A stretch of 20,291 bases of DNA. Source: Clostridiales bacterium UBA5888 (GTDB lineage: Bacteria; Bacillota; Clostridia; Oscillospirales; Oscillospiraceae). The notes beneath the pieces are model-generated. The model had not been told where the DNA came from, ran no database searches, and was given only the letters and a program-made list of their open reading frames with translations. The stretch spans positions 19,868 through 40,158 of the forward strand of contig DJEW01000025.1 in the NCBI GenBank assembly GCA_002431965.1. The letters are read 5' to 3'. Below, one piece after another: positions 15,023 to 20,291 of the stretch. The position numbers and the translations under genes are program-made. The first letter of the stretch is position 1. The number at the start of each line of letters is the position of its first letter.

Positions 15023-16213
15023 TTATCTTATGCGCCGTGCCTCAACGTAATAGCGCTTGTCCTCGGCATGACCGACGGAAAAGCTCTTGCGCGGGAGTAT
15101 GCCGGTTTTGCGCACGTAGCTGAAAAGCTCGTCCTTGCCTATCCCGCCGTAGAGAAAGCCCACAGCGCCCTCCTGAGCGGCAAGCGCGCGCACTGCGTCC
15201 TCTCCGTGTATATAGTCCACGCGGACCTCAGGATGCTCTTCAATGTAGCCGTCGATAAAGCGCTGCACCTCGCCGGTCTCTAATCCGGGCACGAACACAC
15301 GCCCGTGCTCTCCGCGCGTGATGTAATCCACCGCGCGCCCATCCTGAGCCGGGAACGCGGCGTGCAGCGCGCGCACCGCGTCTGCCGTGTCCGCGCCGAA
15401 CAGCACCCGGTATATCGGCTCGAAGCTTATCGCCTCGCTGTGTATATTCACAAGCTCTGCCAGTGCGTAATGTGCTGCGTCCGTGCCGATCACATCCGCC
15501 GCCGCTTTCGCCGTGGCGAGCGAATGGTTGCCGTCGCCGACCGCAAAAAGAAGCCTGTCTCCATCTGTGCCGCTCTCATTCTCCAATTCTGAGAGAGCCG
15601 CAAGTATGCGCTGCTGCTCCGCTTCATCTATCAGCCAGCCGCGCAGATGCCCGCCGCCGAGCATCAGCTCAAAGTCATAGAGCTTCGAGAGCCTGGATGT
15701 GTCTATCTCCTCGATTATCTCACGCCGCCGGTCGTCCATGAACACCATGATGTGCGGCAGCTCAAGCGGCGCGTCGCGCCGTATCGCAACGCGCGGCGGG
15801 ATGCGCGAGAGCACCGTTCCCTCCGTCGGGCGGATGAGAGACTTTGCCCCCGGTTCGTAGCTATAGTCCGCGAGGGCGAACGCGCCGACTATGCCGCGCC
15901 GCACTCGCCCGTCGGGCTGCGTGCGCTCGGTGCAGATCATCGCGTTTTTATACTCGTCAAAAACCCCGTCGGCGAGATAGCGGCGCATCGTGTCGTTTAT
16001 CTCCTTTATGCGCGCTTCATCGTGTCCGTCGCCTAAATAAACCTCCGGCAGAATGAGACGCAGGGCTGACGGCGCGTCGCCCGCTATCGCGTCCGCACGC
16101 TCCCAGTACTCCGGCTGAGAGGTGAACTGGTCGCACGCGATGCACGCCCAGCACTCAAAATCGGCTTTTGGCAGCAGTATGTCAGCGGGACCGAACGGCA
16201 AATTGGTTAACAT
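15023..16213 (-). CDS. DUF1015-family protein
   Basis: A 396-residue protein matching the uncharacterised DUF1015 family, widespread in anaerobes. Supporting segments are MLTNLPFGPADILLPKAD at the start, the central RGIVGAFALADYSYEPGAKS and TEGTVLSRIPPRVAIRRDAP, and GDGNHSLATAK (226-236), which corresponds to the family's conserved DGHHR-like motif, with Asn-His-Ser here. No signal peptide or membrane span; probably cytoplasmic. The biochemical role is not established. The start at 16213 is used because GGAG lies 7 bases upstream, whereas the upstream ATG at 16276 overlaps the promoter. It diverges from the trigger-factor-like gene. Confidence 0.82.
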   Translation of the reverse strand: MLTNLPFGPADILLPKADFECWACIACDQFTSQPEYWERADAIAGDAPSALRLILPEVYLGDGHDEARIKEINDTMRRYLADGVFDEYKNAMICTERTQPDGRVRRGIVGAFALADYSYEPGAKSLIRPTEGTVLSRIPPRVAIRRDAPLELPHIMVFMDDRRREIIEEIDTSRLSKLYDFELMLGGGHLRGWLIDEAEQQRILAALSELENESGTDGDRLLFAVGDGNHSLATAKAAADVIGTDAAHYALAELVNIHSEAISFEPIYRVLFGADTADAVRALHAAFPAQDGRAVDYITRGEHGRVFVPGLETGEVQRFIDGYIEEHPEVRVDYIHGEDAVRALAAQEGAVGFLYGGIGKDELFSYVRKTGILPRKSFSVGHAEDKRYYVEARRIR

Positions 16214-16247
16214 AATATATAATCTCCATTCTTTTTCTGTTTTGATG

Positions 16248-16276
16248 AATATAACACCTATATGCCGCGCCGTCAA
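16248..16276 (-). promoter_or_regulatory. Promoter of the DUF1015 gene
   Basis: On the minus strand: TTGACG (16276-16271), 17-base spacer, TATATT (16253-16248). Its -35 region is part of an inverted repeat shared with the divergent promoter at 16303-16331. Confidence 0.65.
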
Positions 16277-16314
16277 TCATACATACGCAGCAAAACCGAC
16301 GATTGACGCGCGGC
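16264..16314. repeat. Inverted repeat carrying both divergent -35 boxes
   Basis: GCCGCGCCGTCAATC (16264-16278) and GATTGACGCGCGGC (16301-16314) are reverse complements except for one extra C. Each arm contains the TTGACG -35 of one of the two divergent promoters. This may be a shared operator or just similar promoters back to back. Confidence 0.5.
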
Positions 16315-16331
16315 GGATGCTGTTATAAAAT
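16303..16331 (+). promoter_or_regulatory. Promoter of the trigger-factor-like gene
   Basis: TTGACG (16303-16308), 17-base spacer, TAAAAT (16326-16331). The leader to ATG 16372 is about 34 bases. Confidence 0.65.
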
Positions 16332-16371
16332 AATAGTGTTAAGCATATTACATTTAACGGGAGATAATAAC

Positions 16372-17334
16372 ATGACAATAACAAACTGCACCGTAGACCG
16401 CGGCAGCGTGTATGCCGACATACTGCTCGCACCGGCGGACGCTGCCGCGGCGGGTTCGCGGCAGGAGGCGGTGAGGACCGCCCTTGCCGCACTTGCACAG
16501 GAAAAGGGACTTGCCCCGCTGATCTATATCCGTGTCACCGCAATGGACGCGCAGCCCGACGGCTCGCTTGCCATCAGCCTTGAGGGCGCTATACCGCCGG
16601 AGGTCATCCTCGGTCAGTATCTCGGCGTTGAGGTGGACATCGGGCACTGCGAGGATTTTGAGGATGCGGCGCTCCACGCGGCGGCTAAGAACCTGCGTGT
16701 CGCCGTGCCGGAGATCATCATCCGGCGCAAGATCGACAGCGCTCTGCTGGAAAAAGAGACAGAGCTGCTGGATAGCCTCTCGCTCAACACGCTTGCCGAC
16801 GTCCGCGCAATTATTGCGGAGCTCAACGATACGCTGTCGCTCGACCTTGACGACGAGGAGATATGGCGCAAGGCAATGAAGGTCGCGGAGAATTACATTG
16901 GCATGGGCATGCAGGACATAGGCGCATTTGTGCAGGCGTTTGACGGCGTGCTCGATGTGGACGCGCAGGATATTGTCCGCGCTGCGGAGCGCCGCGCCTA
17001 CGCGCGCGGCGAAATGCATGCCGCACAGATAGCCGATGAGGTGTTTGATGCTTGGCTTCGCACCGAGGGTAAGACCCGCGAAGCTTGGCGCGCCGAGCAG
17101 CGCGAGTATGCCGAGCTTTTGGGCCGGGTCGATTTTCTGCTTGCCGCCGTTGCGGATGAAGAGGGCGTGACCGCCGATGATGAGGAGCTTAAGCGCGCTG
17201 TGCGCGATCTTGCCGCGCAGTATCAGATGAACGAGGACGAGGTGCTTGCCTCAGCCGGCGCGGATGCGATACGCTATCATATCCGCATGACAAAGGCAAA
17301 CCGGATAATCGTAGAGAACGCGAAAAATATATAA
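16372..17334 (+). CDS. Trigger-factor-like protein lacking the usual PPIase layout
   Basis: A 320-residue protein, much shorter than trigger factor (about 430). Its second half has the feel of the trigger factor C-terminal (SurA-like) chaperone domain: AAKNLRVAVPEIIIRRKIDS (105-124), a long helical, acidic middle, and VTADDEELKRAVRDLAAQYQ (267-286) followed by TKANRIIVENAKNI at the very end. The first 90 residues are not recognisable as a ribosome-binding tail or FKBP domain; no GFRKGK ribosome-docking motif is seen. No signal peptide, so probably cytoplasmic. GGGAGAT precedes ATG 16372. It is followed after 54 bases by the M20 gene with no terminator between. A chaperone-like role is inference; a conserved hypothetical is the alternative. 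Confidence 0.6.
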   Translation: MTITNCTVDRGSVYADILLAPADAAAAGSRQEAVRTALAALAQEKGLAPLIYIRVTAMDAQPDGSLAISLEGAIPPEVILGQYLGVEVDIGHCEDFEDAALHAAAKNLRVAVPEIIIRRKIDSALLEKETELLDSLSLNTLADVRAIIAELNDTLSLDLDDEEIWRKAMKVAENYIGMGMQDIGAFVQAFDGVLDVDAQDIVRAAERRAYARGEMHAAQIADEVFDAWLRTEGKTREAWRAEQREYAELLGRVDFLLAAVADEEGVTADDEELKRAVRDLAAQYQMNEDEVLASAGADAIRYHIRMTKANRIIVENAKNI

Positions 17335-17388
17335 GGCAACGCCGCATCGCACGGTGTGCCATAGTACAGCTTGAGGAACGAGGATTAA

Positions 17389-18588
17389 ATGGACTATCTG
17401 AAAAGAGCGGAAGAACTGAAAAAGGAAATAGTGAGGGATCGGCGCTATCTTCATCAGCATCCTGAGCTGGGATGTGACCTGCCTGTCACATCCGCCTATG
17501 TGGAAAAGCGCCTTAAGGAGATCGGTCTTGAGGTCTCCCACTGCGGTAAATACGGTCTGACGGCGCTGGTCGGCGGGAAAAAGCAGGGCAAAGTGCTGCT
17601 GCTGCGCGCGGATATGGACGCTCTCGGAATGACCGAGGAGAGCGGGCTGGATTATGCGTCGCTCAACCCGGGAAAGGCTCACTGCTGCGGGCATGACAAC
17701 CACACGGCGATGCTGCTGGGCGCAGCGCGGCTGCTTAAGGAGACGGAGGACGAGCTTTGCGGCACTGTGAAGCTTATGTTCCAGCCGGGTGAGGAATGCG
17801 GGACGGGATGCCTTGAGATGCTTGCCGCAGGCGTGCTGGAGCAACCGAAGCCGGATGCGGCAATGGGCATGCATGTTGACGCAATGCTCCCGCTTGGCAC
17901 ATTTGGCTATGGCATGGATGCGGTGTTCTCATCCAATGATGTGTTTGAGATCACGGTTAAGGGCGTATCATGCCATGGCGCGCGTCCGCATCAGGGCAAG
18001 GATCCAATAAACGCCGCGGCGCATATAGTCACGGCGCTGGAAACGCTGATCGCCCGGGAGGCAGATCCCTCTCAGGTCTGCATTCTGACCGTCGGCTCGA
18101 TAGAGAGCAGCACCAAGGCGTTCAATATAATCCCTGACAGCGTCACCATGAAGGGCAGCATCCGCACTTACAGCGAGCATGAGCAGAAAATGCTTGTGCG
18201 CCGCACCGAAGAGACCGTGGAGTACATATCAAGAGCGTTCGGCTGCGAGGGGATCGTGAGCTGGGCGACGCCGATGGTTCCTCTGCTGGTTGACAATACG
18301 CTTGAAAGTGAAATGCTTTCCTATCTGAAAGCGGTGCTGGGGGATCAGGCGCGTGTCTGCGAACAGCCGGTCAGAAAGCTGGGCTCGGAGGATTTTGCCA
18401 ACCTTACGGGGCGTGTTCCGTCCGCGTTTTTCTTTATCGGCGCAGGACCAGACAGAGAGCACGGCGGAGCGTACAGCCAGCATAACGCCAGGGTGGTTTT
18501 CAACGAGGATATGCTGCCGCTGGGAAGCGCCGCTTTTGCCGGCTGCGCCGCCATGTGGCTGCGTGCTCACGCACAAGCCGGAAAATAA
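17389..18588 (+). CDS. M20-family metallopeptidase / amidohydrolase
   Basis: A 399-residue enzyme of the M20D amidohydrolase type (hippurate hydrolase, N-acyl amino acid deacylase and carboxypeptidase relatives). Expected metal-site residues are visible: C100 and H102 in HCCGHDNHTAML, E135 and E136 in FQPGEECGTG, H162 in MGMHVD, and a late His in YSQHNARVVFNED. The SCHGARPHQGKDPINAA segment marks the start of the lid/dimerisation domain. No signal peptide, so it is cytoplasmic, cleaving an N-acyl or peptide amide bond; the substrate is unknown. GAGG lies 5 bases before the ATG. It is the second gene of a unit with the trigger-factor-like gene and ends in a strong terminator. Confidence 0.92.
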   Translation: MDYLKRAEELKKEIVRDRRYLHQHPELGCDLPVTSAYVEKRLKEIGLEVSHCGKYGLTALVGGKKQGKVLLLRADMDALGMTEESGLDYASLNPGKAHCCGHDNHTAMLLGAARLLKETEDELCGTVKLMFQPGEECGTGCLEMLAAGVLEQPKPDAAMGMHVDAMLPLGTFGYGMDAVFSSNDVFEITVKGVSCHGARPHQGKDPINAAAHIVTALETLIAREADPSQVCILTVGSIESSTKAFNIIPDSVTMKGSIRTYSEHEQKMLVRRTEETVEYISRAFGCEGIVSWATPMVPLLVDNTLESEMLSYLKAVLGDQARVCEQPVRKLGSEDFANLTGRVPSAFFFIGAGPDREHGGAYSQHNARVVFNEDMLPLGSAAFAGCAAMWLRAHAQAGK

Positions 18589-18603
18589 AGCGATGCAAAA
18601 ATG

Positions 18604-18645
18604 ACGACCCAATGTATGAGATGAGCCATACATTGGGTCGTTTTC
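18604..18645 (+). terminator. Rho-independent terminator of the M20 operon
   Basis: A perfect 15-base stem, ACGACCCAATGTATG with CATACATTGGGTCGT, an 8-base loop and a following TTTTC run. On the minus strand the stem is followed by CATTTTTGC, so it can also act for the lipoprotein gene. Confidence 0.88.
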
Positions 18646-18702
18646 ACCGGCGCGGCGGAGTGACGCAGCTTCAGCCGCGCATTCGAAATTTTCCCGGCCG
18701 GT

Positions 18703-19578
18703 TTACTTATTGCCATAGAGCGTGTTGAAGCCGGTGAAGTCAAAGCTCTTCAGGCAGTCCATCATCACATCCACATCGGCGGAACGGTCGTTGCCGATGA
18801 CAAAGGCGTAGTTGTTGTAGCTGGCGTAATAGTCCGTGTCGCCTGAGAAGATCTCGTGCTGAAGCTCGTCATAAAAATACATCCCATAGGGCTGATCTGC
18901 ACCCGTGATGCTTACGCTTGCAAAAACCTCGGACTCGGTCCGCTCCCGGTTTGAGCCGGCGGCGATGTTCGACTGATCGATGCTGTCCACCTTATATAGC
19001 TGGAGCATATTGATGAACGGACGGTCAGACTCCGACAGCAGCGTGTACATCGGTCCCCAGTTTTCCAGCACATCAGCCGCTGTGAGGTCGTCCAGCACCG
19101 GAGACCATTCGTAGCCCTTGTTGCGTGCAAGCCCTGTCAGCATAGACTCCTTCTGCTCCACAGATGTGAAGTACGGACCGAGGAAGGTGAAATAGAACAT
19201 GACGTTATTGCGATCAACATTGTCGCGCACTACTATCCACATCCACGGCTCTGCGCCGTCGCGCCGGTCACGTTTTTTGCCGGTCTCGTCGTAATATGTC
19301 TCTGCCGTGGCGCTGTCGTACACCTCATAGCTCACGCCCCAGCCCTTCGGAATGGTGACGGTGAAAATATCGCAGGTGTATAACTCCGTCTCCATGGTGC
19401 TTTCCGGCTCTTCAACGGGGGCGGCGGTCGCCTCAACGGCGGGGTGCGTCTCAACGGCGGCGCTGATAACTTCCGTTGGCGCGGGCACGGCGGCGGTTGT
19501 GCTGCCGCAGGCGGACGCCCCGGCGATCATGCACAGCATCAGCGAAAGTGCGATAAGCTTTTTCATTGCAGTTGTCAT
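18703..19578 (-). CDS. Putative lipoprotein of unknown function
   Basis: A 291-residue exported protein. It begins with a lipoprotein signal peptide (MTTAMKKLIALSLMLCMIAG) and a lipobox ASAC, so C24 is the likely acylated residue. A low-complexity Ala/Pro/Thr/Glu linker runs to about residue 60, as is usual for surface lipoproteins. The remainder starts with YTCDIFTVTIPKGWGVSYEV, a pattern seen in small beta-rich domains of clostridial lipoproteins, and contains many Tyr, Asp and Asn residues. I do not recognise the domain. The first ATG is chosen because GGAGG lies 8 bases upstream; the Met four codons later is too far from it. It stands alone with its own promoter. Confidence 0.8.
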   Translation of the reverse strand: MTTAMKKLIALSLMLCMIAGASACGSTTAAVPAPTEVISAAVETHPAVEATAAPVEEPESTMETELYTCDIFTVTIPKGWGVSYEVYDSATAETYYDETGKKRDRRDGAEPWMWIVVRDNVDRNNVMFYFTFLGPYFTSVEQKESMLTGLARNKGYEWSPVLDDLTAADVLENWGPMYTLLSESDRPFINMLQLYKVDSIDQSNIAAGSNRERTESEVFASVSITGADQPYGMYFYDELQHEIFSGDTDYYASYNNYAFVIGNDRSADVDVMMDCLKSFDFTGFNTLYGNK

Positions 19579-19605
19579 GCGTTTGTCCTCCTTGCTTTAT
19601 GCGCT

Positions 19606-19620
19606 GCAGGTTTAACCTGC
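19606..19620. promoter_or_regulatory. Palindrome at the lipoprotein transcription start
   Basis: GCAGGTTTAACCTGC, 7-base arms around a single T, covers the expected start of the lipoprotein transcript (near 19618). It could be an operator; nothing links it to a particular regulator. Confidence 0.4.
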
Positions 19621-19624
19621 CTGT

Positions 19625-19653
19625 ATTATATATTATTTAGACGAAAATACCAA
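19625..19653 (-). promoter_or_regulatory. Promoter of the lipoprotein gene
   Basis: On the minus strand: TTGGTA (19653-19648), 17-base spacer, TATAAT (19630-19625). The 379-base region 19579-19957 otherwise holds a weak inverted repeat (19664-19695) and the tracrRNA gene with its promoter. Confidence 0.6.
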
Positions 19654-19763
19654 TACTTTGTTCTGCGGCTTTGAGAAAAAATTTTGCAAGCCGCACATAG
19701 TAAATTCTGACGGGAAAGCGTCAAGACGCGCAGGGGAAACTGTGGAAAATGTCGAAAAATCTC

Positions 19764-19792
19764 TTGACAAAAGCAGGAATGTATTGTATTAT
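19764..19792 (+). promoter_or_regulatory. Near-consensus promoter of the tracrRNA gene
   Basis: TTGACA (19764-19769), exactly 17 bases, TATTAT (19787-19792). The expected start is near 19799. No other promoter of this quality is seen before cas9, so it may also supply cas9 mRNA. Confidence 0.85.
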
Positions 19793-19798
19793 ATATGC

Positions 19799-19893
19799 AG
19801 TTCTTTATACCATACCAAGAACTGCTCAGGTTACTATGATAAGGTAGTAAACCGAAGAGCTCTAATGCCCCGTCTCGCACGGGGCATTATCTC
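19799..19893 (+). ncRNA. tracrRNA of a type II-C CRISPR-Cas9 system
   Basis: About 95 bases; both ends are inferred. From 5' to 3': an anti-repeat (about 19804-19840), whose 3' part ACTATGATAAGG matches the anti-repeat/nexus junction I recall for the Geobacillus stearothermophilus (GeoCas9) tracrRNA; a short nexus stem (AAGG with AACC, 19841-19853); an AGAGCTCT segment; and a final hairpin TAATGCCCCG/CGGGGCATTA (19863-19889). The partner repeat predicted by reverse complement starts ATCATAGTAACCTGAG and ends GGTATGGTATAA, close to the GeoCas9-type repeat pattern. The role would be to pair with pre-crRNA, allow RNase III processing and anchor the guide in Cas9. The final hairpin lacks a U run, so read-through into cas9 (start 19958) is possible. 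The 5' end can also fold on itself (19797-19805 with 19817-19825). Confidence 0.85.
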
Positions 19894-19957
19894 TAACAGC
19901 GAAAAGGCAAATTTTGTTGATTCACAATAGAAATATAAGCAATGCGGGAGGGGACAT

Positions 19958-20291
19958 ATGCACCGGTACGCGATAGGCTTGGATATTGGCATAACGTCCG
20001 TCGGCTGGGCGGCGCTGGCTTTGGACGCAGAAGAGAATCCCTGCGGCATGTTGGATTTTGGCTCGCGGATCTTTACCGGGGCTGAACACCCCAAAACAGG
20101 CGCGTCGCTCGCCGCGCCGAGAAGAGAAGCGCGCGGCGCGCGGCGCAGACTGAGACGGCACAGGCACCGCAATGAGCGTATACGCCGTCTTATGGTATCT
20201 GGCGGGCTTATTTCTCAGGAACAGCTTGAGAGTCTATTTGCCGGACAGCTGGAAGATATTTATGCCCTGCGCACACGCGCGCTTGACGAAC
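19958..20291 (+). CDS. cas9: CRISPR-associated endonuclease Cas9, type II-C, 5' part only
   Basis: The first 111 codons of cas9 are present; the gene runs off the window end. The RuvC-I motif YAIGLDIGITSVGWA (4-18) holds the catalytic D9. It is followed by RIFTGAEHPKTGASLAAPRR and the Arg-rich bridge helix (about 50-80: ARGARRRLRRHRHRNERIRR), then GGLISQEQLESLFAG. The whole N-terminus aligns closely by eye with GeoCas9-like II-C proteins. GGGAGGGG lies 4 bases before ATG 19958. Its tracrRNA gene is directly upstream on the same strand. The HNH nuclease domain, PAM-interacting domain, cas1, cas2 and the array, if present, lie outside the window. Cas9 would cut invading DNA under guide RNA direction. 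Confidence 0.96.
   Translation, partial: MHRYAIGLDIGITSVGWAALALDAEENPCGMLDFGSRIFTGAEHPKTGASLAAPRREARGARRRLRRHRHRNERIRRLMVSGGLISQEQLESLFAGQLEDIYALRTRALDE

Noticed and set aside
19664..19695. Inverted repeat TGCGGCTT / AAGCCGCA with a 16-base AT-rich loop upstream of the tracrRNA promoter
   Set aside because: Only 8 bases per arm, a long loop and no T tract; it could be a decayed terminator or chance. No CRISPR repeat resemblance to the predicted repeat.
19658..19930. 90-codon open frame on the plus strand across the tracrRNA region
   Set aside because: No ribosome site or family resemblance, and it spans the promoter and structured RNA, which explain the sequence better.
19900..20291. CRISPR array
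   Set aside because: No directly repeated 30-40 base unit with spacers occurs anywhere in the window; only the anti-repeat is present.

Overview
The window looks like chromosomal DNA from an anaerobic, GC-rich Clostridia-type Firmicute (Oscillospirales-like; the exact taxon is inferred). The signs are a monomeric group-B-type [FeFe] hydrogenase, clostridial FeoA-FeoA-FeoB iron uptake with the small Cys-rich FeoB-associated protein, strong GGAGG ribosome binding sites, near-consensus TTGACA-N17-TATAAT promoters, an Old-Yellow-Enzyme flavoprotein, and a type II-C Cas9 at the right edge.

Layout. 1-1179: LysR regulator with its own promoter. 1312-3280: [FeFe] hydrogenase translationally coupled to a small membrane protein resembling an ECF-transporter S component. 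3406-6995 (minus): ferrous iron operon feoA-feoA-feoB, FeoB-associated protein, HMA metal chaperone, with hairpins between its distal genes. It diverges from a DtxR/MntR-family regulator (7215-7631); the shared region holds an iterated palindrome, one copy lying on the feo -10. 7681-8271 (minus): TetR regulator divergent from an operon of an OYE-type Fe-S flavoenzyme and an iron alcohol dehydrogenase with a hydrophobic N-terminus (8472-11873). 11947-13275 (minus): MATE transporter broken by one in-frame TAG. 13496-13729 (minus): small zinc-ribbon protein. 14039-14956: PrmA. 15023-16213 (minus): DUF1015 protein. 16372-18588: trigger-factor-like protein and M20 amidohydrolase. 18703-19578 (minus): lipoprotein. 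19764-20291: tracrRNA gene with its promoter, then the 5' end of cas9, cut by the window edge.

The most notable item is the right edge. Upstream of a GeoCas9-like cas9 lies an unannotated RNA gene with a near-consensus promoter, an anti-repeat, a nexus-like hairpin and a final GC hairpin. The CRISPR repeat can be predicted from it although no array is in the window. Its 5' end can fold back on the anti-repeat, resembling the hairpin of a fused single-guide RNA. The iron block forms a self-contained regulon in which the DtxR-type sensor probably represses feo and itself when iron is sufficient. Everything here is read by eye; no database search was run.
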